From Anthopleura xanthogrammica (lineage: Eukaryota; Cnidaria; Anthozoa; Actiniaria; Actiniidae), in assembly GCA_964019055.1 (NCBI GenBank), contig OZ025215.1:4965001-5029000 (forward strand): a stretch of 64,000 bases of DNA. The letters are read 5' to 3'. Positions 35,418-48,600 of this stretch are shown piece after piece. The notes beneath the pieces were generated by a model, which did no database searches, had not been told where the DNA came from, and saw only the letters and a program-made list of their open reading frames with translations. Position 1 is the stretch's first letter. The number at the start of each line of letters is the position of its first letter. A program made the position numbers and the translations under genes.

Positions 35418-38400
35418 ATGAGCAAAAAGTGGGGGTTTCAGCAAACAGGTGACGCCGTAAGCGAAAAACCTGGTTTTGAGAGCCAAAATGGCCATTTTTC
35501 AGTTTTTTGGGCTAAAAAGTTGTTTTTCCCAGCAAAACAGTGTTTTGGACACCCAAAATGTGCTTTTCTCGGCCAAAACTTGCGTTTAGCAGTGAAAACG
35601 TCGTGTTTTGAGCAAAAGAAAATTCTCAGCAAATTTCCAATTTTCTCAGCAAAAAACAGCTTTTTTGACCAAAAAGCACCTTTACTCAGCCAAAACCGAA
35701 TTTTTTTCGCCAAAACGTCGTGTTTTTATCTCAAGAGGTATAATCATGAGCAAAAAGTGGGGGTTTCAGCAAACAGGTGACGCCGTAAGCGAAAAACCTG
35801 GTTTTGAGAGCCAAAATGGCCATTTTTCAGTTTTTTGGGCTAAAAAGTTGTTTTTCCCAGCAAAACAGTGTTTTGGACACCCAAAATGTGCTTTTCTCGG
35901 CCAAAACTTGCGTTTAGCAGTGAAAACGTCGTGTTTTGAGCAAAAGAAAATTCTCAGCAAATTTCCAATTTTCTCAGCAAAAAACAGCTTTTTTGACCAA
36001 AAAGCACCTTTACTCAGCCAAAACCGAATTTTTTTTCGCCAAAACGTCGTGTTTTTATCTCAAGAGGTATAATCATGAGCAAAAAGTGGGGGTTTCAGCA
36101 AACAGGTGACGCCGTAAGCGAAAAACCTGGTTTTGAGAGCCAAAATGGCCATTTTTCAGTTTTTTGGGCTAAAAAGTTGTTTTTCCCAGCAAAACAGTGT
36201 TTTGGACACCCAAAATGTGCTTTTCTCGGCCAAAACTTGCGTTTAGCAGTGAAAACGTCGTGTTTTGAGCAAAAGAAAATTCTCAGCAAATTTCCAATTT
36301 TCTCAGCAAAAAACAGCTTTTTTGACCAAAAAGCACCTTTACTCAGCCAAAACCGAATTTTTTTTCGCCAAAACGTCGTGTTTTTATCTCAAGAGGTATA
36401 ATCATGAGCAAAAAGTGGGGGTTTCAGCAAACAGGTGACGCCGTAAGCGAAAAACCTGGTTTTGAGAGCCCAAAATGGCCATTTTTCAGTTTTTTGGGCT
36501 AAAAAGTTGTTTTTCCCAGCAAAACAGTGTTTTGGACACCCAAAATGTGCTTTTCTCGGCCAAAACTTGCGTTTAGCAGTGAAAACGTCGTGTTTTGAGC
36601 AAAAGAAAATTCTCAGCAAATTTCCAATTTTCTCAGCAAAAAACAGCTTTTTTGACCAAAAAGCACCTTTACTCAGCCAAAACCGAATTTTTTTTCGCCA
36701 AAACGTCGTGTTTTTATCTCAAGAGGTATAATCATGAGCAAAAAGTGGGGGTTTCAGCAAACAGGTGACGCCGTAAGCGAAAAACCTGGTTTTGAGAGCC
36801 AAAATGGCCATTTTTCAGTTTTTTGGGCTAAAAAGTTGTTTTTTCCCAGCAAAACAGTGTTTTGGACACCCAAAATGTGCTTTTCTCGGCCAAAACTTGC
36901 GTTTAGCAGTGAAAACGTCGTGTTTTGAGCAAAAGAAAATTCTCAGCAAATTTCCAATTTTCTCAGCAAAAAACAGCTTTTTTGACCAAAAAGCACCTTT
37001 ACTCAGCCAAAACCGAATTTTTTTTCGCCAAAACGTCGTGTTTTTATCTCAAGAGGTATAATCATGAGCAAAAAGTGGGGGTTTCAGCAAACAGGTGACG
37101 CCGTAAGCGAAAAACCTGGTTTTGAGAGCCAAAATGGCCATTTTTCAGTTTTTTGGGCTAAAAAGTTGTTTTTCCCAGCAAAACAGTGTTTTGGACACCC
37201 AAAATGTGCTTTTCTCGGCCAAAACTTGCGTTTAGCAGTGAAAACGTCGTGTTTTGAGCAAAAGAAAATTCTCAGCAAATTTCCAATTTTCTCAGCAAAA
37301 AACAGCTTTTTTGACCAAAAAGCACCTTTACTCAGCCAAAACCGAATTTTTTTCGCCAAAACGTCGTGTTTTTATCTCAAGAGGTATAATCATGAGCAAA
37401 AAGTGGGGGTTTCAGCAAACAGGTGACGCCGTAAGCGAAAAACCTGGTTTTGAGAGCCAAAATGGCCATTTTTCAGTTTTTTGGGCTAAAAAGTTGTTTT
37501 TCCCAGCAAAACAGTGTTTTGGACACCCAAAATGTGCTTTTCTCGGCCAAAACTTGCGTTTAGCAGTGAAAACGTCGTGTTTTGAGCAAAAGAAAATTCT
37601 CAGCAAATTTCCAATTTTCTCAGCAAAAAACAGCTTTTTTGACCAAAAAGCACCTTTACTCAGCCAAAACCGAATTTTTTTTCGCCAAAACGTCGTGTTT
37701 TTATCTCAAGAGGTATAATCATGAGCAAAAAGTGGGGGTTTCAGCAAACAGGTGACGCCGTAAGCGAAAAACCTGGTTTTGAGAGCCAAAATGGCCATTT
37801 TTCAGTTTTTTGGGCTAAAAAGTTGTTTTTCCCCAGCAAAACAGTGTTTTGGACACCCAAAATGTGCTTTTCTCGGCCAAAACTTGCGTTTAGCAGTGAA
37901 AACGTCGTGTTTTGAGCAAAAGAAAATTCTCAGCAAATTTCCAATTTTCTCAGCAAAAAACAGCTTTTTTGACCAAAAAGCACCTTTACTCAGCCAAAAC
38001 CGAATTTTTTTTCGCCAAAACGTCGTGTTTTTATCTCAAGAGGTATAATCATGAGCAAAAAGTGGGGGTTTCAGCAAACAGGTGACGCCGTAAGCGAAAA
38101 ACCTGGTTTTGAGAGCCAAAATGGCCATTTTTCAGTTTTTTGGGCTAAAAAGTTGTTTTTCCCAGCAAAACAGTGTTTTGGACACCCAAAATGTGCTTTT
38201 CCTCGGCCAAAACTTGCGTTTAGCAGTGAAAACGTCGTGTTTTGAGCAAAAGAAAATTCTCAGCAAATTTCCAATTTTCTCAGCAAAAAACAGCTTTTTT
38301 GACCAAAAAGCACCTTTACTCAGCCAAAACCGAATTTTTTTTCGCCAAAACGTCGTGTTTTTATCTCAAGAGGTATAATCATGAGCAAAAAGTGGGGGTT

Positions 38401-41400
38401 TCAGCAAACAGGTGACGCCGTAAGCGAAAAACCTGGTTTTGAGAGCCAAAATGGCCATTTTTCAGTTTTTTGGGCTAAAAAGTTGTTTTTCCCAGCAAAA
38501 CAGTGTTTTGGACACCCAAAATGTGCTTTTCTCGGCCAAAACTTGCGTTTAGCAGTGAAAACGTCGTGTTTTGAGCAAAAGAAAATTCTCAGCAAATTTC
38601 CAATTTTCTCAGCAAAAAACAGCTTTTTTGACCAAAAAGCACCTTTACTCAGCCAAAACCGAATTTTTTTTCGCCAAAACGTCGTGTTTTTATCTCAAGA
38701 GGTATAATCATGAGCAAAAAGTGGGGGTTTCAGCAAACAGGTGACGCCGTAAGCGAAAAACCTGGTTTTGAGAGCCAAAATGGCCATTTTTCAGTTTTTT
38801 GGGCTAAAAAGTTGTTTTTCCCAGCAAAACAGTGTTTTGGACACCCAAAATGTGCTTTTCTCGGCCAAAACTTGCGTTTAGCAGTGAAAACGTCGTGTTT
38901 TGAGCAAAAGAAAATTCTCAGCAAATTTCCAATTTTCTCAGCAAAAAACAGCTTTTTTGACCAAAAAGCACCTTTACTCAGCCAAAACCGAATTTTTTTT
39001 CGCCAAAACGTCGTGTTTTTATCTCAAGAGGTATAATCATGAGCAAAAAGTGGGGGTTTCAGCAAACAGGTGACGCCGTAAGCGAAAAACCTGGTTTTGA
39101 GAGCCAAAATGGCCATTTTTCAGTTTTTTGGGCTAAAAAGTTGTTTTTCCCAGCAAAACAGTGTTTTGGACACCCAAAATGTGCTTTTCTCGGCCAAAAC
39201 TTGCGTTTAGCAGTGAAAACGTCGTGTTTTGAGCAAAAGAAAATTCTCAGCAAATTTCCAATTTTCTCAGCAAAAAACAGCTTTTTTGACCAAAAAGCAC
39301 CTTTACTCAGCCAAAACCGAATTTTTTTTCGCCAAAACGTCGTGTTTTTATCTCAAGAGGTATAATCATGAGCAAAAAGTGGGGGTTTCAGCAAACAGGT
39401 GACGCCGTAAGCGAAAAAACCTGGTTTTGAGAGCCAAAATGGCCATTTTTTCAGTTTTTTGGGCTAAAAAGTTGTTTTTCCCAGCAAAACAGTGTTTTGG
39501 ACACCCAAAATGTGCTTTTCTCGGCCAAAACTTGCGTTTAGCAGTGAAAACGTCGTGTTTTGAGCAAAAGAAAATTCTCAGCAAATTTCCAATTTTCTCA
39601 GCAAAAAACAGCTTTTTTGACCAAAAAGCACCTTTACTCAGCCAAAACCGAATTTTTTTTCGCCAAAACGTCGTGTTTTTATCTCAAGAGGTATAATCAT
39701 GAGCAAAAAGTGGGGGTTTCAGCAAACAGGTGACGCCGTAAGCGAAAAACCTGGTTTTGAGAGCCAAAATGGCCATTTTTCAGTTTTTTGGGCTAAAAAG
39801 TTGTTTTTCCCAGCAAAACAGTGTTTTGGACACCCAAAATGTGCTTTTCTCGGCCAAAACTTGCGTTTAGCAGTGAAAACGTCGTGTTTTGAGCAAAAGA
39901 AAATTCTCAGCAAATTTCCAATTTTCTCAGCAAAAAACAGCTTTTTTGACCAAAAAGCACCTTTACTCAGCCAAAACCGAATTTTTTTTCGCCAAAACGT
40001 CGTGTTTTTATCTCAAGAGGTATAATCATGAGCAAAAAGTGGGGGTTTCAGCAAACAGGTGACGCCGTAAGCGAAAAACCTGGTTTTGAGAGCCAAAATG
40101 GCCATTTTTCAGTTTTTTGGGCTAAAAAGTTGTTTTTCCCAGCAAAACAGTGTTTTGGACACCCAAAATGTGCTTTTCTCGGCCAAAACTTGCGTTTAGC
40201 AGTGAAAACGTCGTGTTTTGAGCAAAAGAAAATTCTCAGCAAATTTCCAATTTTCTCAGCAAAAAACAGCTTTTTTGACCAAAAAGCACCTTTACTCAGC
40301 CAAAACCGAATTTTTTTTCGCCAAAACGTCGTGTTTTTATCTCAAGAGGTATAATCATGAGCAAAAAGTGGGGGTTTCAGCAAACAGGTGACGCCGTAAG
40401 CGAAAAACCTGGTTTTGAGAGCCAAAATGGCCATTTTTCAGTTTTTTTGGGCTAAAAAGTTGTTTTTCCCAGCAAAACAGTGTTTTGGACACCCAAAATG
40501 TGCTTTTCTCGGCCAAAACTTGCGTTTAGCAGTGAAAACGTCGTGTTTTGAGCAAAAGAAAATTCTCAGCAAATTTCCAATTTTCTCAGCAAAAAACAGC
40601 TTTTTTGACCAAAAAGCACCTTTACTCAGCCAAAACCGAATTTTTTTTCGCCAAAACGTCGTGTTTTTATCTCAAGAGGTATAATCATGAGCAAAAAGTG
40701 GGGGTTTCAGCAAACAGGTGACGCCGTAAGCGAAAAACCTGGTTTTGAGAGCCAAAATGGCCATTTTTCAGTTTTTTGGGCTAAAAAGTTGTTTTTCCCA
40801 GCAAAACAGTGTTTTGGACACCCAAAATGTGCTTTTCTCGGCCAAAACTTGCGTTTAGCAGTGAAAACGTCGTGTTTTGAGCAAAAGAAAATTCTCAGCA
40901 AATTTCCAATTTTCTCAGCAAAAAACAGCTTTTTTGACCAAAAAGCACCTTTACTCAGCCAAAACCGAATTTTTTTTCGCCAAAACGTCGTGTTTTTATC
41001 TCAAGAGGTATAATCATGAGCAAAAAGTGGGGGTTTCAGCAAACAGGTGACGCCGTAAGCGAAAAACCTGGTTTTGAGAGCCAAAATGGCCATTTTTCAG
41101 TTTTTTGGGCTAAAAAGTTGTTTTTCCCAGCAAAACAGTGTTTTGGACACCCAAAATGTGCTTTTCTCGGCCAAAACTTGCGTTTAGCAGTGAAAACGTC
41201 GTGTTTTGAGCAAAAGAAAATTCTCAGCAAATTTCCAATTTTCTCAGCAAAAAACAGCTTTTTTGACCAAAAAGCACCTTTACTCAGCCAAAACCGAATT
41301 TTTTTTCGCCAAAACGTCGTGTTTTTATCTCAAGAGGTATAATCATGAGCAAAAAGTGGGGGTTTCAGCAAACAGGTGACGCCGTAAGCGAAAAACCTGG

Positions 41401-44400
41401 TTTTGAGAGCCAAAATGGCCATTTTTCAGTTTTTTGGGCTAAAAAGTTGTTTTTCCCAGCAAAACAGTGTTTTGGACACCCAAAATGTGCTTTTCTCGGC
41501 CAAAACTTGCGTTTAGCAGTGAAAACGTCGTGTTTTGAGCAAAAGAAAATTCTCAGCAAATTTCCAATTTTCTCAGCAAAAAACAGCTTTTTTGACCAAA
41601 AAGCACCTTTACTCAGCCAAAACCGAATTTTTTTTCGCCAAAACGTCGTGTTTTTATCTCAAGAGGTATAATCATGAGCAAAAAGTGGGGGTTTCAGCAA
41701 ACAGGTGACGCCGTAAGCGAAAAACCTGGTTTTGAGAGCCAAAATGGCCATTTTTCAGTTTTTTGGGCTAAAAAGTTGTTTTTCCCAGCAAAACAGTGTT
41801 TTGGACACCCAAAATGTGCTTTTCTCGGCCAAAACTTGCGTTTAGCAGTGAAAACGTCGTGTTTTGAGCAAAAGAAAATTCTCAGCAAATTTCCAATTTT
41901 CTCAGCAAAAAACAGCTTTTTTGACCAAAAAGCACCTTTACTCAGCCAAAACCGAATTTTTTTTCGCCAAAACGTCGTGTTTTTATCTCAAGAGGTATAA
42001 TCATGAGCAAAAAGTGGGGGTTTCAGCAAACAGGTGACGCCGTAAGCGAAAAACCTGGTTTTGAGAGCCAAAATGGCCATTTTTCAGTTTTTTGGGCTAA
42101 AAAGTTGTTTTTCCCAGCAAAACAGTGTTTTGGACACCCAAAATGTGCTTTTCTCGGCCAAAACTTGCGTTTAGCAGTGAAAACGTCGTGTTTTGAGCAA
42201 AAGAAAATTCTCAGCAAATTTCCAATTTTCTCAGCAAAAAACAGCTTTTTTGACCAAAAAGCACCTTTACTCAGCCAAAACCGAATTTTTTTTCGCCAAA
42301 ACGTCGTGTTTTTATCTCAAGAGGTATAATCATGAGCAAAAAGTGGGGGTTTCAGCAAACAGGTGACGCCGTAAGCGAAAAACCTGGTTTTGAGAGCCAA
42401 AATGGCCATTTTTCAGTTTTTTGGGCTAAAAAGTTGTTTTTCCCAGCAAAACAGTGTTTTGGACACCCAAAATGTGCTTTTCTCGGCCAAAACTTGCGTT
42501 TAGCAGTGAAAACGTCGTGTTTTGAGCAAAAGAAAATTCTCAGCAAATTTCCAATTTTCTCAGCAAAAAACAGCTTTTTTGACCAAAAAGCACCTTTACT
42601 CAGCCAAAACCGAATTTTTTTTCGCCAAAACGTCGTGTTTTTATCTCAAGAGGTATAATCATGAGCAAAAAGTGGGGGTTTCAGCAAACAGGTGACGCCG
42701 TAAGCGAAAAACCTGGTTTTGAGAGCCAAAATGGCCATTTTTCAGTTTTTTGGGCTAAAAAGTTGTTTTTCCCAGCAAAACAGTGTTTTGGACACCCAAA
42801 ATGTGCTTTTCTCGGCCAAAACTTGCGTTTAGCAGTGAAAACGTCGTGTTTTGAGCAAAAGAAAATTCTCAGCAAATTTCCAATTTTCTCAGCAAAAAAC
42901 AGCTTTTTTGACCAAAAAGCACCTTTACTCAGCCAAAACCGAATTTTTTTTCGCCAAAACGTCGTGTTTTTATCTCAAGAGGTATAATCATGAGCAAAAA
43001 GTGGGGGTTTCAGCAAACAGGTGACGCCGTAAGCGAAAAACCTGGTTTTGAGAGCCAAAATGGCCATTTTTCAGTTTTTTGGGCTAAAAAGTTGTTTTTC
43101 CCAGCAAAACAGTGTTTTGGACACCCAAAATGTGCTTTTCTCGGCCAAAACTTGCGTTTAGCAGTGAAAACGTCGTGTTTTGAGCAAAAGAAAATTCTCA
43201 GCAAATTTCCAATTTTCTCAGCAAAAAACAGCTTTTTTGACCAAAAAGCACCTTTACTCAGCCAAAACCGAATTTTTTTTCGCCAAAACGTCGTGTTTTT
43301 ATCTCAAGAGGTATAATCATGAGCAAAAAGTGGGGGTTTCAGCAAACAGGTGACGCCGTAAGCGAAAAACCTGGTTTTGAGAGCCAAAATGGCCATTTTT
43401 CAGTTTTTTGGGCTAAAAAGTTGTTTTTCCCAGCAAAACAGTGTTTTGGACACCCAAAATGTGCTTTTCTCGGCCAAAACTTGCGTTTAGCAGTGAAAAC
43501 GTCGTGTTTTGAGCAAAAGAAAATTCTCAGCAAATTTCCAATTTTCTCAGCAAAAAACAGCTTTTTTGACCAAAAAGCACCTTTACTCAGCCAAAACCGA
43601 ATTTTTTTTCGCCAAAACGTCGTGTTTTTATCTCAAGAGGTATAATCATGAGCAAAAAGTGGGGGTTTCAGCAAACAGGTGACGCCGTAAGCGAAAAACC
43701 TGGTTTTGAGAGCCAAAATGGCCATTTTTCAGTTTTTTGGGCTAAAAAGTTGTTTTTCCCAGCAAAACAGTGTTTTGGACACCCAAAATGTGCTTTTCTC
43801 GGCCAAAACTTGCGTTTAGCAGTGAAAACGTCGTGTTTTGAGCAAAAGAAAATTCTCAGCAAATTTCCAATTTTCTCAGCAAAAAACAGCTTTTTTGACC
43901 AAAAAGCACCTTTACTCAGCCAAAACCGAATTTTTTTCGCCAAAACGTCGTGTTTTTATCTCAAGAGGTATAATCATGAGCAAAAAGTGGGGGTTTCAGC
44001 AAACAGGTGACGCCGTAAGCGAAAAACCTGGTTTTGAGAGCCAAAATGGCCATTTTTTCAGTTTTTTGGGCTAAAAAGTTGTTTTTCCCAGCAAAACAGT
44101 GTTTTGGACACCCAAAATGTGCTTTTCTCGGCCAAAACTTGCGTTTAGCAGTGAAAACGTCGTGTTTTGAGCAAAAGAAAATTCTCAGCAAATTTCCAAA
44201 TTTTCTCAGCAAAAAACAGCTTTTTTGACCAAAAAGCACCTTTACTCAGCCAAAACCGAATTTTTTTTCGCCAAAACGTCGTGTTTTTATCTCAAGAGGT
44301 ATAATCATGAGCAAAAAGTGGGGTTTCAGCAAACAGGTGACGCCGTAAGCGAAAAACCTGGTTTTGAGAGCCAAAATGGCCATTTTTCAGTTTTTTGGGC

Positions 44401-45618
44401 TAAAAAGTTGTTTTTCCCAGCAAAACAGTGTTTTGGACACCCAAAATGTGCTTTTCTCGGCCAAAACTTGCGTTTAGCAGTGAAAACGTCGTGTTTTGAG
44501 CAAAAGAAAATTCTCAGCAAATTTCCAATTTTCTCAGCAAAAAACAGCTTTTTTGACCAAAAAGCACCTTTACTCAGCCAAAACCGAATTTTTTTCGCCA
44601 AAACGTCGTGTTTTTATCTCAAGAGGTATAATCATGAGCAAAAAGTGGGGGTTTCAGCAAACAGGTGACGCCGTAAGCGAAAAACCTGGTTTTGAGAGCC
44701 AAAATGGCCATTTTTCAGTTTTTTGGGCTAAAAAGTTGTTTTTCCCAGCAAAACAGTGTTTTGGACACCCAAAATGTGCTTTTCTCGGCCAAAACTTGCG
44801 TTTAGCAGTGAAAACGTCGTGTTTTGAGCAAAAGAAAATTCTCAGCAAATTTCCAATTTTCTCAGCAAAAAACAGCTTTTTTGACCAAAAAGCACCTTTA
44901 CTCAGCCAAAACCGAATTTTTTTTCGCCAAAACGTCGTGTTTTTATCTCAAGAGGTATAATCATGAGCAAAAAGTGGGGGTTTCAGCAAACAGGTGACGC
45001 CGTAAGCGAAAAACCTGGTTTTGAGAGCCAAAATGGCCATTTTTCAGTTTTTTGGGCTAAAAGTTGTTTTTCCCAGCAAAACAGTGTTTTGGACACCCAA
45101 AATGTGCTTTTCTCGGCCAAAACTTGCGTTTAGCAGTGAAAACGTCGTGTTTTGAGCAAAAGAAAATTCTCAGCAAATTTCAAATTTTCTCAGCAAAAAA
45201 CAGCTTTTTTGACCAAAAAGCACCTTTACTCAGCCAAAACCGAATTTTTTTCGCCAAAACGTTGTGTTTTTATCTCAAGAGGTATAATCATGAGCAAAAA
45301 GTGGGGGTTTCAGCAAACAGGTGACGCCGTAAGCGAAAAACCTGGTTTTGAGAGCCAAAATGGCCATTTTTCAGTTTTTTGGGCTAAAAAGTTGTTTTTC
45401 CCAGCAAAACAGTGTTTTGGACACCCAAAATGTGCTTTTCTCGGCTAAAACTTGCGTTTAGCAGTGAAAACGTCGTGTTTTGAGCAAAAGAAAATTCTCA
45501 GCAAATTTCCAATTTTCTCAGCAAAAAACAGCTTTTTTGACCAAAAAGCACCTTTACTCAGCCAAAACCGAATTTTTTTTCGCCAAAACGTCGTGTTTTT
45601 ATCTCAAGAGGTATAATC
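35418..45618 (+). repeat. Region enriched in single-base homopolymer indels
   Basis: Thirteen of 31 monomers here have non-standard lengths. Examples are GAGCCCAAAATGG (36404 unit), TTGTTTTTTCCC (36734), TTTTTCCCCAGC (37721), TTTTCCTCGGCC (38051), two insertions in the 39368 unit, CAGTTTTTTTGGG (40357), AAGTGGGGTTTC (44307) and GGCTAAAAGTTG (44963). Substitutions are few. This is the pattern expected of uncorrected long-read homopolymer error, though real slippage cannot be excluded. Confidence 0.8.
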
Positions 45619-48600
45619 ATGAGCAAAAAGTGGGGGTTTCAGCAAACAGGTGACGCCGTAAGCGAAAAACCTGGTTTTGAGAGCCAAAATGGCCATTTTT
45701 CAGTTTTTTGGGCTAAAAAGTTGTTTTTCCCAGCAAAACAGTGTTTTGGACACCCAAAATGTGCTTTTCTCGGCCAAAACTTGCGTTTAGCAGTGAAAAC
45801 GTCGTGTTTTGAGCAAAAGAAAATTCTCAGCAAATTTCCAATTTTCTCAGCAAAAAACAGCTTTTTTGACCAAAAAGCACCTTTACTCAGCCAAAACCGA
45901 ATTTTTTTTCGCCAAAACGTCGTGTTTTTATCTCAAGAGGTATAATCATGAGCAAAAAGTGGGGGTTTCAGCAAACAGGTGACGCCGTAAGCGAAAAACC
46001 TGGTTTTGAGAGCCAAAATGGCCATTTTTCAGTTTTTTGGGCTAAAAAGTTGTTTTTCCCAGCAAAACAGTGTTTTGGACACCCAAAATGTGCTTTTCTC
46101 GGCCAAAACTTGCGTTTAGCAGTGAAAACGTCGTGTTTTGAGCAAAAGAAAATTCTCAGCAAATTTCCAATTTTCTCAGCAAAAAACAGCTTTTTTGACC
46201 AAAAAGCACCTTTACTCAGCCAAAACCGAATTTTTTTTCGCCAAAACGTCGTGTTTTTATCTCAAGAGGTATAATCATGAGCAAAAAGTGGGGGTTTCAG
46301 CAAACAGGTGACGCCGTAAGCCAAAAACCTGGTTTTGAGAGCCAAAATGGCCATTTTTCAGTTTTTTGGGCTAAAAAGTTGTTTTTCCCAGCAAAACAGT
46401 GTTTTGGACACCCAAAATGTGCTTTTCTCGGCCAAAACTTGCGTTTAGCAGTGAAAACGTCGTGTTTTGAGCAAAAGAAAATTCTCAGCAAATTTCCAAT
46501 TTTCTCAGCAAAAAACAGCTTTTTTGACCAAAAAGCACCTTTACTCAGCCAAAACCGAATTTTTTTTCGCCAAAACGTCGTGTTTTTATCTCAAGAGGTA
46601 TAATCATGAGCAAAAAGTGGGGGTTTCAGCAAACAGGTGACGCCGTAAGCGAAAAACCTGGTTTTGAGAGCCAAAATGGCCATTTTTCAGTTTTTTGGGC
46701 TAAAAAGTTGTTTTTCCCAGCAAAACAGTGTTTTGGACACCCAAAATGTGCTTTTCTCGGCCAAAACTTGCGTTTAGCAGTGAAAACGTCGTGTTTTGAG
46801 CAAAAGAAAATTCTCAGCAAATTTCCAATTTTCTCAGCAAAAAACAGCTTTTTTGACCAAAAAGCACCTTTACTCAGCCAAAACCGAATTTTTTTTCGCC
46901 AAAACGTCGTGTTTTTATCTCAAGAGGTATAATCATGAGCAAAAAGTGGGGGTTTCAGCAAACAGGTGACGCCGTAAGCGAAAAACCTGGTTTTGAGAGC
47001 CAAAATGGCCATTTTTCAGTTTTTTGGGCTAAAAAGTTGTTTTTCCCAGCAAAACAGTGTTTTGGACACCCAAAATGTGCTTTTCTCGGCCAAAACTTGC
47101 GTTTAGCAGTGAAAACGTCGTGTTTTGAGCAAAAGAAAATTCTCAGCAAATTTCCAATTTTCTCAGCAAAAAACAGCTTTTTTGACCAAAAAGCACCTTT
47201 ACTCAGCCAAAACCGAATTTTTTTTCGCCAAAACGTCGTGTTTTTATCTCAAGAGGTATAATCATGAGCAAAAAGTGGGGGTTTCAGCAAACAGGTGACG
47301 CCGTAAGCGAAAAACCTGGTTTTGAGAGCCAAAATGGCCATTTTTCAGTTTTTTGGGCTAAAAAGTTGTTTTTCCCAGCAAAACAGTGTTTTGGACACCC
47401 AAAATGTGCTTTTCTCGGCCAAAACTTGCGTTTAGCAGTGAAAACGTCGTGTTTTGAGCAAAAGAAAATTCTCAGCAAATTTCCAATTTTCTCAGCAAAA
47501 AACAGCTTTTTTGACCAAAAAGCACCTTTACTCAGCCAAAACCGAATTTTTTTTCGCCAAAACGTCGTGTTTTTATCTCAAGAGGTATAATCATGAGCAA
47601 AAAGTGGGGGTTTCAGCAAACAGGTGACGCCGTAAGCGAAAAACCTGGTTTTGAGAGCCAAAATGGCCATTTTTCAGTTTTTTGGGCTAAAAAGTTGTTT
47701 TTCCCAGCAAAACAGTGTTTTGGACACCCAAAATGTGCTTTTCTCGGCCAAAACTTGCGTTTAGCAGTGAAAACGTCGTGTTTTGAGCAAAAGAAAATTC
47801 TCAGCAAATTTCCAATTTTCTCAGCAAAAAACAGCTTTTTTGACCAAAAAGCACCTTTACTCAGCCAAAACCGAATTTTTTTTCGCCAAAACGTCGTGTT
47901 TTTATCTCAAGAGGTATAATCATGAGCAAAAAGTGGGGGTTTCAGCAAACAGGTGACGCCGTAAGCGAAAAACCTGGTTTTGAGAGCCAAAATGGCCATT
48001 TTTCAGTTTTTTGGGCTAAAAAGTTGTTTTTCCCAGCAAAACAGTGTTTTGGACACCCAAAATGTGCTTTTCTCGGCCAAAACTTGCGTTTAGCAGTGAA
48101 AACGTCGTGTTTTGAGCAAAAGAAAATTCTCAGCAAATTTCCAATTTTCTCAGCAAAAAACAGCTTTTTTGACCAAAAAGCACCTTTACTCAGCCAAAAC
48201 CGAATTTTTTTTCGCCAAAACGTCGTGTTTTTATCTCAAGAGGTATAATCATGAGCAAAAAGTGGGGGTTTCAGCAAACAGGTGACGCCGTAAGCGAAAA
48301 ACCTGGTTTTGAGAGCCAAAATGGCCATTTTTCAGTTTTTTGGGCTAAAAAGTTGTTTTTCCCAGCAAAACAGTGTTTTGGACACCCAAAATGTGCTTTT
48401 CTCGGCCAAAACTTGCGTTTAGCAGTGAAAACGTCGTGTTTTGAGCAAAAGAAAATTCTCAGCAAATTTCCAATTTTCTCAGCAAAAAACAGCTTTTTTG
48501 ACCAAAAAGCACCTTTACTCAGCCAAAACCGAATTTTTTTTCGCCAAAACGTCGTGTTTTTATCTCAAGAGGTATAATCATGAGCAAAAAGTGGGGGTTT

